Assembly (NCBI GenBank): GCA_902544525.1
Contig: CACCCN010000009.1
Location: forward strand, 1 to 45,967
Length of the DNA stretch: 45,967 nt
Direction of reading: 5' to 3'
Source of the DNA: an uncultured Pelagibacteraceae bacterium
GTDB lineage: Bacteria > Pseudomonadota > Alphaproteobacteria > Pelagibacterales > AG-422-B15
A program made the position numbers and the translations under genes. A model generated the notes under the pieces. That model had not been told where the DNA came from. It saw only the letters and a list, made by a program, of their open reading frames with translations, and made no database searches. The stretch's first letter is position 1; each line of letters opens with the position of its first letter. This document shows positions 11,586 to 19,287 of this stretch, piece by piece.

Positions 11586-13583
11586 TTATGTGAAGTTTTG
11601 TGGGTCAATATCAATGGTTATATTAACGCCTGAAGTCTGAGGAACTTTTGATAGCCAATGTTGAATAATTTTTTGGATTTTTCTGCCTTTTTTTTCGTGT
11701 ATTAGGAACCTTTGACGATGCCTGCCTTTTAGTCTTGATAGTGGAGCGGGTGCAGGTCCATATATATCTACATTATCGATATTGGGAGAAGATCTTGATA
11801 GGTTTAAACAGCTTTCATGAACTTCATTAAGATTTCTTCCCGAAACAATAATTGCAGCCATCTTAGCGACTGGTGGGAGGTTAGCTTTTTTTCTAATATT
11901 TAATTCTTTAACATAAAAATTGTCTCGATCCATTTTTTGAAGATCCTGTATAGTTTCATTTTCTGGAAAATAACTCTGCAGGTAAACATCTCCCGGTATA
12001 TCTCCTCTTCCAGACCTACCTGCAACTTGATAAAGCATTTGATATGTTTTTTCTGCAGCACGAAGATCCCCACCTTTTAGTGTCATATCTGCATCAATAA
12101 CGCCAACAAGTGTGAGATGTGGAAAATGATAACCTTTTGTAATTAATTGAGTTCCAATAATGATGTCAAATTCATTATTATAAATTTGTTCGACTTTCTT
12201 ACTTAAATCTTCATTTGATTGAATATGATCACTTGAAAAAAGACAAATTTTTGCTGAAGGCAATTCTCTAGAAATCTCATTGTAAATTTTTTCAATGCCC
12301 GCACCATAATCGATAAATGAGTCATCTGTATTCCCACAACTTGGGCATTTCATTTTAAATGAGTTTAATTTGTATCCACAATGATGACATAATAACTTAT
12401 TATCCTTTAGATGCTCCACTAAATAGCTTGAACAATTTTTACACGTAAATTTATGACCACAACTTTTACATATTATCATTGGAGCAAAGCCTCTCTTATT
12501 AATAAATAAAAGTGACTGCTCTTTCTTTGCTAGTTTCAGTTCCATAGTTTTTTTTAAATCTTCCGAAACCCAATTATTTTTTTTGAGCTTAACATTTTTC
12601 ATATTTATTATTTTTATTTTTGGTTCAGGTGTATGTGAAAACTTATTTTCAAGCTTTATGTGAGTGTATTTTTTTTGATTGATATTGTAGAGAGTTTCTA
12701 ATGATGGAGTTGCACTTACTAGAATTATTAGAAATTTTTCAATTGATGCTCTTACTACTGCCATGTCTCTAGCATTATAAATTCCTTTTTCCTCTTGCTT
12801 GTATGATGAGTCATGCTCTTCATCTACAATTAAAAGCCCAAGATTTTTAAAAGGTAAAAATAAAGCTGAACGCGCTCCAATAAGAATCTGACTTTTTCCA
12901 GAAATAACTCGCTTTATAATTTTTCTTTTTTTAGTAGGAGTAATCTTGCTGTGCCAAATATCAGGTGCACATCCAAATCTTTCCTCAACTCTTTTTATAA
13001 ATTCGTTAGTGAGTGATACTTCAGGAAATAATATTAATGACTGCTTTTTGCTTGAGATATTTTTTGCGATTAAATCAAAGTACACCTCTGTTTTCCCTGA
13101 TCCAGGCATTCCATCTAGTAAAATAGTTGAATAATCGTTTTGTAAAAAAATTCTTTCAATCTTCGCTCTTGCTTTAGATTGAGTTTCATTGAGTTTTAAA
13201 TACTTTGGTGATAATAAATCTTGAGAATTTTTTGAGTCATCATCTTTTATAAAATAGCCCTCACTTTTAGGCAAAATCATTCTTAACACAAGTCCTCTTG
13301 GTATTAAATTATATGATGAAACCCATTCTAAAAATTTAATATTTTTTTTACTTAAAAAATAATTTGAAATTTTTTGAATTGACTTGATTTTTTTGTTTTT
13401 TATTGGCGTTTGATTAGAAATACTTATAACCACACCTAGATAATTTTTATTTCTAAATGAAACTTCAGCTATGGAACCAATTTTTATTGGTTGATCTTCA
13501 TTAAAACAATAAGTAAATTCCTGGTCCAGCGGATAGGCTAATAAAACATTAGCATAAATTGTTTTTTGTACTGTTGAATTCAT
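11586..13583 (-). CDS. priA: Primosomal replication-restart helicase PriA
   Basis: A 665-residue 3'-5' DNA helicase that reloads the replisome at stalled forks. The N-terminal DNA-binding region is followed by Walker A GMPGSGKTEVY near 158-169 and a DEEHD-type Walker B near 253. A zinc-binding insert near 375-420 has CKSC, CKNC, CHHC and CPSC pairs. The C-terminal helicase half includes QVAGRSGRGDIPG. Length is slightly below the 700 or so of many relatives. It lies between atpH and the divergent aldolase gene, a common alphaproteobacterial position. Confidence 0.96.
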   Translation of the reverse strand: MNSTVQKTIYANVLLAYPLDQEFTYCFNEDQPIKIGSIAEVSFRNKNYLGVVISISNQTPIKNKKIKSIQKISNYFLSKKNIKFLEWVSSYNLIPRGLVLRMILPKSEGYFIKDDDSKNSQDLLSPKYLKLNETQSKARAKIERIFLQNDYSTILLDGMPGSGKTEVYFDLIAKNISSKKQSLILFPEVSLTNEFIKRVEERFGCAPDIWHSKITPTKKRKIIKRVISGKSQILIGARSALFLPFKNLGLLIVDEEHDSSYKQEEKGIYNARDMAVVRASIEKFLIILVSATPSLETLYNINQKKYTHIKLENKFSHTPEPKIKIINMKNVKLKKNNWVSEDLKKTMELKLAKKEQSLLFINKRGFAPMIICKSCGHKFTCKNCSSYLVEHLKDNKLLCHHCGYKLNSFKMKCPSCGNTDDSFIDYGAGIEKIYNEISRELPSAKICLFSSDHIQSNEDLSKKVEQIYNNEFDIIIGTQLITKGYHFPHLTLVGVIDADMTLKGGDLRAAEKTYQMLYQVAGRSGRGDIPGDVYLQSYFPENETIQDLQKMDRDNFYVKELNIRKKANLPPVAKMAAIIVSGRNLNEVHESCLNLSRSSPNIDNVDIYGPAPAPLSRLKGRHRQRFLIHEKKGRKIQKIIQHWLSKVPQTSGVNITIDIDPQNFT

Positions 13584-13605
13584 ATGTATTATTTATTTTT
13601 CATGT

Positions 13606-13611
13606 TATAAT
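13606..13611 (+). promoter_or_regulatory. Possible -10 box for the aldolase-xerC genes
   Basis: A perfect TATAAT lies 29 bases before the ATG of the aldolase gene, in the 57-base gap between divergent priA and this gene. No good -35 hexamer sits at the right spacing (bases around 13583-13588 fit poorly), and the whole gap is AT-rich, so the match may be chance. Confidence 0.35.
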
Positions 13612-13640
13612 CATATAAATAAATTATAAATCAAAACAAT

Positions 13641-14297
13641 ATGGACTTTTTTTTAGATACGGCTGAGGTTGAGGTTATAAAAGACTTAAATGAAACAGGC
13701 CTTATCGATGGTATCACTACCAACCCATCTTTGGTCGCAAAATCAGGTCAAAATTTTTTTACTGTTTTAGAGAATATCTCAAAAATTATTGATGGCCCCA
13801 TTAGCGCAGAAGTCACTGCTACTGACACTGCAGGGATGATTGAGGAAGGTTTAAAGTTATCAAAAATATCTAAAAACATAGTTGTTAAGTTGCCTTTAAC
13901 AATTGATGGCCTAAAAGCCTGTGTAGCTTTATCAAAGAAAAAAGTTGCGACTAATGTAACTCTTTGTTTTTCTGCAAGCCAAGCGCTTATTGCGGCAAAA
14001 TCAGGGGCAACATACATATCACCTTTTATTGGAAGATTGGATGATATTGGAGAGAATGGTTTAGACTTTATTCAAGATATAAAATCTATTTATGACAATT
14101 ATAAAAGTTTAAACACAAAAATATTAGTTGCTTCTGTAAGAACCTTAGAGCATGTAGCCAAGTCAGCAATTATAGGTGCAGATACTATTACGCTTCCCCC
14201 TAAAGTATTTATGGAAATGTATGAACATGAATTAACTAAAAAAGGGTTAGATGCATTTCTTAAGGATTGGGCTGAAACTAAACAATCAATTTTATAA
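13641..14297 (+). CDS. fsa: Transaldolase / fructose-6-phosphate aldolase family
   Basis: A 218-residue small transaldolase (TalC/FSA type). The start [16 protein letters not shown] and GITTNPSL are the family's N-terminal signature; the Schiff-base lysine is in NIVVKLPLT near residue 83. Members either transfer dihydroxyacetone units in the pentose phosphate pathway or cleave fructose 6-phosphate; sequence alone does not decide, although in Alphaproteobacteria these short proteins are usually taken as the transaldolase. It is divergent from priA, and xerC begins 11 bases downstream. Confidence 0.93.
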   Translation: MDFFLDTAEVEVIKDLNETGLIDGITTNPSLVAKSGQNFFTVLENISKIIDGPISAEVTATDTAGMIEEGLKLSKISKNIVVKLPLTIDGLKACVALSKKKVATNVTLCFSASQALIAAKSGATYISPFIGRLDDIGENGLDFIQDIKSIYDNYKSLNTKILVASVRTLEHVAKSAIIGADTITLPPKVFMEMYEHELTKKGLDAFLKDWAETKQSIL

Positions 14298-14308
14298 TTA
14301 CTGATTTC

Positions 14309-15232
14309 GTGAATGAATTTATTTTAGAAAAAGAATATAATGATTGGAGTATTAACTTAAAAAATATCAAAGGGTTAAGCGACAATACAGTTATTTCTTA
14401 CCAGCGCGACATAAAAAAATTTATTTTATTTTTACAAAACTATCTAGGTGACGATCCTTCGATTAATGATTTAAAGAAGTTAACAAATAATAATTTCAGA
14501 AGCTATTTGGCTAATCAAAAAAATCAGGGTAACTCAAATATTTCTATCGCAAGACAAATCTCATCTCTTAAATCTTTTTTTAACTATTTAATAAGAATAA
14601 AAAAATTAAAAAATTCTCATATACTTAATTTCAAAGGCCCTAAAACTAAAAAAAGTCTACCTCGTCCGATCATTGCCGATTTAGCTATAAAGGTAATTAA
14701 GGAAGCAAAAAATATAGATGATGCAAAATGGATTGGGTATCGTAACCAAGCTATTTTGATCTTGTTATATGGCTGTGGGTTACGAATTTCAGAAGCTTTA
14801 AATTTGAATTATTCAGACATCACAAATAATGATTATTTATTAATTAAAGGCAAGGGTAATAAGGAGAGAATAGTGCCTATAATGAATTATATCAGAGAAA
14901 GTATAGATAGTTATATAGATGCATGTCCCCATGAGTTTGCCGGTGAAGACCCTTTATTTATCGGCAAAAGAAGAAAAAGACTTAGTCCAAGGATAATTCA
15001 ATATGCTCTTGAAAAGATAAGAGTATCTTTGTCATTACCTGAGACAGCAACTCCCCATGCTTTACGTCATTCGTTTGCAACGCACTTATTAGAAAATGGT
15101 GGAGATTTAAGAACTATTCAAGAGCTACTTGGCCATAGTAGTCTCTCAACTACTCAAAAATATACGAAAATTGAAAACTCACAGCTGCTAAATGTGTATA
15201 CAAAATCACATCCATTAGCTAAAAATAAATAG
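14309..15232 (+). CDS. xerC: Tyrosine recombinase XerC
   Basis: A 307-residue tyrosine recombinase. The N-terminal SAM-like DNA-binding domain (about 1-100) is followed by the catalytic domain with Arg in YGCGLRISEAL near 158, Lys in KGKGNKERIVP, HALRHSFATHLL near 250, LLGHSSLSTTQKYT and its Tyr near 283. Xer enzymes resolve chromosome dimers at dif with a partner. Position beside priA favours XerC over XerD or a phage integrase, and no attachment sites or phage genes are seen. The start is GTG; an ATG four bases later is out of frame. Confidence 0.9.
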   Translation: MNEFILEKEYNDWSINLKNIKGLSDNTVISYQRDIKKFILFLQNYLGDDPSINDLKKLTNNNFRSYLANQKNQGNSNISIARQISSLKSFFNYLIRIKKLKNSHILNFKGPKTKKSLPRPIIADLAIKVIKEAKNIDDAKWIGYRNQAILILLYGCGLRISEALNLNYSDITNNDYLLIKGKGNKERIVPIMNYIRESIDSYIDACPHEFAGEDPLFIGKRRKRLSPRIIQYALEKIRVSLSLPETATPHALRHSFATHLLENGGDLRTIQELLGHSSLSTTQKYTKIENSQLLNVYTKSHPLAKNK

Positions 15233-15625
15233 ATGAATAGTCCAATAAAAAAATGGCATGAAGTTGTTGCTACGCAAGATCATGAGTTGTTAAAATCAAT
15301 ATTATCTGAGAATGTAGTTTTTTATTCACCCGTAGTATTCACGCCACAAAAAGGAAGAGATATAACTTACCTTTACTTAATGGCAGCTGCGCAGGTTTTT
15401 AATAATAAGTCATTTAATTACACAAAAGAAATAGTTAATAAAAATCATGCAACACTCGAGTTTGAATTAATTATTGATGGTATAGAAATTAATGGAATTG
15501 ATTTAATTACTTGGAATGAAGATGGACTAATTATTGAATTCAAGGTTTTTATCAGACCACTTCAGGGAGTCAACGTAATACATCGCATGATGCAAAATAT
15601 GTTGAAAAGTTTTTCTAAGAATTAA
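15233..15625 (+). CDS. SnoaL-like (NTF2 fold) protein of unknown function
   Basis: A 130-residue protein resembling the SnoaL-like/NTF2 fold: an N-terminal helix with WHEVVATQDHELLKSILSE, then a strand FYSPVVFTPQKGRD, and later strands ending in DGLIIEFKVFIRP. Members are cone-shaped proteins that act as small enzymes (isomerases, cyclases) or ligand binders, so no reaction can be assigned. The ATG follows directly on the xerC stop, suggesting co-expression. Its stop is one base from the stop of the convergent helicase gene. Confidence 0.75.
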   Translation: MNSPIKKWHEVVATQDHELLKSILSENVVFYSPVVFTPQKGRDITYLYLMAAAQVFNNKSFNYTKEIVNKNHATLEFELIIDGIEINGIDLITWNEDGLIIEFKVFIRPLQGVNVIHRMMQNMLKSFSKN

Positions 15626-15626
15626 T

Positions 15627-17210
15627 CTATGTTCTTCTTTTTTTAATATTTTTTTTTGAAAACTTTTTTTTCTTAAATGGTTTTTTAAATCCCTCATCAC
15701 GATTATCGTCCTTACGAAACTTTTTTTTCTTAAATGGTTTTTTAAATCCCTCATCACGATTATCGTCCTTACGAAACTTTTTTTTCTTAAATGGTTTTTT
15801 AAATCCCTCATCACGATTATCGTCCTTACGAAACTTTTTTTTCTTAAATGGTTTTTTAAATCCCTCATCACGATTATCGTCCTTACGAAACTTTTTTTTC
15901 TTAAATGGTTTTTTAAATCCCTCATCACGATTATCGTCCTTACGAAACTTTTTTTTCTTAAATGGTTTTTTAAATCCCTCATCACGATTATCGTCCTTAC
16001 GAAACTTTTTTTTCTTAAATGGTTTTTTAAATCCTTCATTATTAATTTTAGAACGAGTGAGTTTTTTTCTACTTTTTGTTGCATTTCCTAAGCTTTTCTT
16101 ACCTTTTTTCCCAACTTTACCTTTTAGTTTTGGATCAAGCATAATTTGAATTTCATTCCATTTTGATAAATCTCTTGGAGAAATAAAACTAATTGCTGAT
16201 CCGACCGCACCAGCCCGACCTGTTCTGCCCATCCGGTGTATAAAATCTTCTGCTAACTGTGGTAAATCAAAATTGATTACATTCTCTATATGAGGAACAT
16301 CTAACCCACGTGCGGCAATATCTGTTGCGACTAAAATTCTAAATTTTTGATTACGAAAATCTTTCATAACCTTATCACGTTTATTTTGTCTTAAATTTCC
16401 ATTCAATGACTGAGACTTAAATCCATCTTTTGTGAGATTCTTTGCCATTTTATCTGTGGCATGTTTTGTTTTTACAAAAATTAGGATTGACCCGTATCTA
16501 TTATTTATTTCTTCAATTAATTTGGAGTATTTTACTTCTTGCTTAATTTCTAAAACCTCATGATCAATATTTGTTGCAACAGTATTGGTTGCACCGATAG
16601 AAACTCTCTCAGGATTGATTAGATATTTTAAAGATAACTTTTCAATTTCTTTCGGAATCGTTGCTGAAAACAATAATGTTTGTCTATCCTTAGGTACAAA
16701 TTTTAGAATTCTATCAATTTGAACACCAAAGCCCATATCAAGCATTCGATCCGTTTCATCTAAAACTAGGAATTTTGCCTCACTTAGTTTCAATGATTTT
16801 CGATCTAAGTGGTCATTAATTCTTCCAGGTGTTCCAACTATTATTCTAGGTCTTTTTTTTAACTGCTTAAGTTGACGAGTCATTTGCTCACCTCCAATCA
16901 AACAGGCAGTATTAATGTGATTTAAATCTGAGAGTAAACTGGTTATTACATCCATCACTTGCTTAGCTAGCTCTCTTGTTGGAGTTAAAACCAATGCCAT
17001 TGACTTATCTGCTTTTAACAATGATTCAATTAAGGGTATACTATATGCTGCAGTTTTTCCTGTTCCAGTTTGTGCAGAACCAAGAATATCTTTTCCCTGT
17101 ATACCTATTGGAATCGATTGCGCTTGAATTGGCGTAGGCTTATCAAAATTGATTTTTTTTAAAGCTTTTTTAATACCTTCAGATAAGCTTAGGCTTTCAA
17201 AATTATTCAT
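15627..17210 (-). CDS. rhlE: DEAD-box RNA helicase, RhlE type, with repetitive basic tail
   Basis: A 527-residue ATP-dependent RNA helicase. The core (about 1-365) has the Q motif (FDKPTPIQAQSIPIG), Walker A AQTGTGKTAA, PTRELAKQV, GTPGR, motif II DETD (not DEAD), SAT in FSATIPKEI, VATDIAARGLD and HRMGRTGRAG. After a Lys-rich linker, seven copies of EGFKKPFKKKKF joined by six RKDDNRD spacers form a strongly basic tail that should bind RNA. Relatives act in ribosome assembly and RNA decay, often in the cold. The tail is encoded by near-perfect 57-bp repeats. The gene converges on the SnoaL-like gene with a one-base gap. Confidence 0.93.
   Translation of the reverse strand: MNNFESLSLSEGIKKALKKINFDKPTPIQAQSIPIGIQGKDILGSAQTGTGKTAAYSIPLIESLLKADKSMALVLTPTRELAKQVMDVITSLLSDLNHINTACLIGGEQMTRQLKQLKKRPRIIVGTPGRINDHLDRKSLKLSEAKFLVLDETDRMLDMGFGVQIDRILKFVPKDRQTLLFSATIPKEIEKLSLKYLINPERVSIGATNTVATNIDHEVLEIKQEVKYSKLIEEINNRYGSILIFVKTKHATDKMAKNLTKDGFKSQSLNGNLRQNKRDKVMKDFRNQKFRILVATDIAARGLDVPHIENVINFDLPQLAEDFIHRMGRTGRAGAVGSAISFISPRDLSKWNEIQIMLDPKLKGKVGKKGKKSLGNATKSRKKLTRSKINNEGFKKPFKKKKFRKDDNRDEGFKKPFKKKKFRKDDNRDEGFKKPFKKKKFRKDDNRDEGFKKPFKKKKFRKDDNRDEGFKKPFKKKKFRKDDNRDEGFKKPFKKKKFRKDDNRDEGFKKPFKKKKFSKKNIKKRRT
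15663..16036. repeat. Tandem 57-bp repeat array (6 full copies plus a partial one)
   Basis: Units begin at 15663, 15720, 15777, 15834, 15891 and 15948, each 57 bases and identical by eye. A seventh, partial unit starts at 16005 and diverges after about 30 bases, at the change from ccctcat to ccttcat. The period is 19 codons, so each unit encodes one EGFKKPFKKKKF plus RKDDNRD block of the helicase tail. No unique spacers separate the units, so this is a coding minisatellite and not a CRISPR array. Confidence 0.97.
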
Positions 17211-17314
17211 TTGATTTTATTGGGATTTTCTTAATATTTACTGTTCTAATAGTCTTAACCGTAACGGAAGACAAGAAGAATAAAAATATTACAAAATTTC
17301 TAGGTTTTTCAAGC

Positions 17315-17342
17315 TTGACAGAGTATTTTTGGACTTGATAAT
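17315..17342 (+). promoter_or_regulatory. Near-consensus sigma70 promoter upstream of the desaturase-family gene
   Basis: TTGACA (17315-17320) is a perfect -35 hexamer. After 16 bases comes GATAAT (17337-17342), five of six matches to TATAAT. A second GATAAT follows a few bases later (17345-17350). Transcription would start near 17350, about 50 bases before the ATG at 17403. This is the best-looking promoter of the window and points only toward the two membrane-protein genes at 17403-18933. Confidence 0.65.
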
Positions 17343-17402
17343 AGCGATAATGTTTATATATATGTATTCGCAATATAATTAATTTGTTTGAAAGTAATTA
17401 AT

Positions 17403-18329
17403 ATGTTTGATGGAACACTTGGAGCAATTGTCACTTCTAAAATACAGCTACTTGTTGTTCCTTTGTATTTATCATTTATTTTTTTTGAATCATTAATAAT
17501 TAGAATTTTTAAAACTAAAGGCTCAGTAGATACAAAAGACAGTCTTTTTAATGTTTCAATTGGAATTATGAGTGTTCCAATTAACGCAGCTGCTGCTTTT
17601 ATTACGCTTGGTGCATTATATTGGGCTAAACAATATCAAATCGCAGTAATTCCACTTACAGTAACTACCCTTGTTATTTGTTTCATATTAGACGATCTCA
17701 GATTTTATATACATCATAGGATTTGTCATAGATTTAGATGGATGTGGGGAATGCATAATACTCATCACTCATCTGAGAGATTTGGATTAGCTGTATCTTT
17801 GCGTCAAAGTTGGGCTAAACACTTTACTGGAACAATGATGTTAAAAATACCACTTGTATTAATTGGATTTGATCCAGTAATTGTAGTCTTTTGTGGAGTT
17901 TTAAATGCTACCTATCAATTCTTTTGTCATACCGAAACTATAAAAAAACTACCTTGGTGGTATGAGGCAGTATTTAATACCCCATCTCATCATAGAGTTC
18001 ACCACGGCAAAAATCCAAAGTACTTGGATTCAAATTATGCTGGCACTTTGATCATTTGGGATAGATTGTTTGGAACTTTTGTTGAAGAGGATGAGAATGA
18101 TTTACCAGACTACGGCCTAGTAACTCCTTTAATAACATACAATCCAATAAAAGTGGTTTTTATTGAATACTTTAACATTTTTAAGGATGTCTTTTCTAAA
18201 GGTATAACGCTTAAAGACAGAATTTTATATTTATTTGGTCCGCCAGGTTGGTCGCATGATGGCAGTAGGATGATGTCTACCGATATAAAGGCTGAATATT
18301 ATAAGAAGCAAGCATTCATCCAAAAATAG
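17403..18329 (+). CDS. Fatty acid hydroxylase / sterol desaturase family membrane enzyme
   Basis: An integral membrane di-iron enzyme of the fatty acid hydroxylase superfamily. Several hydrophobic segments precede the histidine boxes: HHRICH near residue 104, HNTHH near 118 and HRVHH near 198; these histidines bind the two irons that activate oxygen. The nearby WWYEAVFNTPS and NYAGTLIIWDRLFGTF are family features. Substrates in the family range from sterols and carotenoids to fatty acids and ether lipids, and none can be chosen here. ATG at 17403 is preferred to the TTG at 17388 because a GAAAG sequence lies eight bases before it. The next membrane gene starts two bases after the stop. Confidence 0.85.
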   Translation: MFDGTLGAIVTSKIQLLVVPLYLSFIFFESLIIRIFKTKGSVDTKDSLFNVSIGIMSVPINAAAAFITLGALYWAKQYQIAVIPLTVTTLVICFILDDLRFYIHHRICHRFRWMWGMHNTHHSSERFGLAVSLRQSWAKHFTGTMMLKIPLVLIGFDPVIVVFCGVLNATYQFFCHTETIKKLPWWYEAVFNTPSHHRVHHGKNPKYLDSNYAGTLIIWDRLFGTFVEEDENDLPDYGLVTPLITYNPIKVVFIEYFNIFKDVFSKGITLKDRILYLFGPPGWSHDGSRMMSTDIKAEYYKKQAFIQK

Positions 18330-18330
18330 T

Positions 18331-18933
18331 ATGCTTCCAGCTCACTATGCATTAACTGAAATATTGATTGTCTTAGCTTGCTACTTTTCAATTAAAGGTC
18401 TGTGGTTTAATAAAAATTTCTACGCCAGTGTAGGTATATTTTTAATTGGTCTAACTGCCTTAATTGGAGCAATTAGATTCGGTCTGATAGATAATAATTT
18501 AATGATGAATTTAAATAGAGTTTTAGCAATTTTTTCTGGTATCCTTGCACTATCATTAATTAGTATTCAAATAATAAGTAATAATATTTCAAAAAAAATA
18601 GCCAACATTACATTGGCAGTTTCTGTATTAGCTTTTCTGTCTTTATTTATATGGACTCAGCCGATTATAAAATTGTCTTTACTATTTATATGGTCGATAT
18701 TCTCGATTATTTTGACTTTTTCCTTACCTCAAAAATCATTTTTGATAAAATTATTCAAAGCTTTTTTTATGTCACTAATTTTAATTGCTTTCATAACTCT
18801 AAGTAAGCAACTAGGTATTTTTACTAAATCTTTGTCTCCTTCTCTTAGTTTTCACTTATACCATATACTTATTGCTACCTGGGTAATTTTAGTCGGTTAC
18901 ACAATTAGTCAAAACAATACTTTTAAATCTTAA
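18331..18933 (+). CDS. Multi-spanning membrane protein, unknown function
   Basis: A 200-residue protein made almost entirely of hydrophobic stretches, with roughly six or seven membrane spans and short polar loops such as GLIDNNLMMNLNR and SNNISKKIAN. I recognise no catalytic motif. It begins one base after the desaturase-family stop and is followed by a terminator at 18954-18971, so the two genes form a two-gene unit from the promoter at 17315. A structural or electron-transfer partner role for the di-iron enzyme is possible but is only an inference from adjacency. Confidence 0.75.
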   Translation: MLPAHYALTEILIVLACYFSIKGLWFNKNFYASVGIFLIGLTALIGAIRFGLIDNNLMMNLNRVLAIFSGILALSLISIQIISNNISKKIANITLAVSVLAFLSLFIWTQPIIKLSLLFIWSIFSIILTFSLPQKSFLIKLFKAFFMSLILIAFITLSKQLGIFTKSLSPSLSFHLYHILIATWVILVGYTISQNNTFKS

Positions 18934-18947
18934 TTTTGCATTAAACT

Positions 18948-18976
18948 AAAAAACCCCGTATTGTAACGGGGCTTTT
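18948..18976. terminator. Bidirectional intrinsic terminator
   Basis: CCCCGT (18954-18959) pairs with ACGGGG (18966-18971) around a six-base loop. On the plus strand it is followed by CTTTT and ends the desaturase/membrane-protein unit. On the minus strand the same hairpin is followed by six T residues, so it would also stop leftward transcripts from the 19058-19181 element. Confidence 0.8.
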
Positions 18977-19057
18977 AATTTCGGCATTTGCCTAATACTG
19001 ATTTAAAATCAATTTGAATTTTTTTTAAATTTAGATAGTTGTGGACACCACCCCAAG

Positions 19058-19075
19058 CTATGTTGGTGGATTCAT
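19058..19075 (-). CDS. Possible five-residue leader peptide (very uncertain)
   Basis: ATG-AAT-CCA-CCA-ACA-TAG encodes MNPPT. It is preceded by a strong Shine-Dalgarno GGAGG at ideal spacing (eight bases), one of the better ribosome binding sites in the window. The frame upstream stays open for about 25 codons but has no other ATG, so the element could be a remnant of a gene. No downstream gene is present that such a leader could control before the terminator at 18948. Confidence 0.2.
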   Translation of the reverse strand: MNPPT

Positions 19076-19087
19076 CTTTTTAACCTC

Positions 19088-19181
19088 CACGTTATCATCA
19101 GAAAAATGATAGCAGATATTCGAAAGCGCAGAAATAAAAAAGGCTCTTTAAAAAAAGAGCCTTTTACACGATGATAACGTG
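19088..19181. repeat. 12-bp perfect inverted repeat enclosing a terminator
   Basis: CACGTTATCATC at 19088-19099 and its exact complement GATGATAACGTG at 19170-19181 are separated by 70 bases that contain the 12-bp terminator hairpin. In RNA the arms could form an outer stem around the terminator on either strand. On the minus strand the 3' arm runs directly into GGAGG. Confidence 0.85.
19132..19165 (-). terminator. Intrinsic terminator after lpd
   Basis: AAAAGGCTCTTT (19138-19149) pairs fully with AAAGAGCCTTTT (19154-19165) around a four-base loop, a 12-bp stem. On the minus strand the stem ends in a run of T residues (TTTTTT followed by ATTT), so it probably ends the mdh-sucCDAB-lpd transcript. 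It lies about 120 bases beyond the lpd stop. The plus strand offers only four T residues. Confidence 0.75.
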
Positions 19182-19287
19182 AATTGCAGGTAAACTATTG
19201 ATTTATATAATTATTGCAATCATTTTTTTATTAACAATTTAATAAGATATTAAAAAATAGAGAAAATCCTAATTTTTATACGATTTT

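Larger units (their letters stand above)
18977..19287. other. Gene-less stretch with nested inverted repeats and a possible leader peptide
   Basis: No long reading frame is present. The region holds 12-bp perfect inverted arms (19088-19099 and 19170-19181) that enclose a terminator hairpin. A minus-strand GGAGG (19084-19088) abuts the inner arm, followed eight bases later by ATG and a five-codon frame (MNPPT, 19075-19058). A CCACC/GGTGG hairpin (19048-19069) overlaps the proline codons. The left border is a terminator at 18948-18976. It could be a small RNA locus or a decayed gene; I recognise no known RNA family. The 19182-19287 part is AT-rich with nothing clear in it. Confidence 0.4.

Noticed and set aside
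14309-15232. Phage integrase or mobile-element marker
   Set aside because: The recombinase has XerC features and sits in the conserved priA neighbourhood; no attachment repeats, tRNA or phage genes are present.
15663-16036. CRISPR array
   Set aside because: The units are directly adjacent without variable spacers, lie in a coding frame, and no cas genes are nearby.
15527-16084. A 185-codon minus-strand frame with repeated MRDLKNHLRKKSFVRTIIV-type units
   Set aside because: It is the out-of-frame reading of the 57-bp repeats inside the helicase gene. Because the unit length is a multiple of three and lacks stops in that frame, it stays open for trivial reasons.
17388-17402. TTG as start of the desaturase-family gene
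   Set aside because: The ATG at 17403 has a GAAAG sequence at suitable spacing and avoids a rare start; the five extra residues match nothing recognisable.
19050-19140. Two-piece tmRNA (a TTCGAAT-like loop and an open frame near GATAAC on the minus strand)
   Set aside because: No stem flanks the TTCGAAT, no acceptor stem or CCA partner pairs correctly, and the frame does not end in the usual Ala-rich tag.
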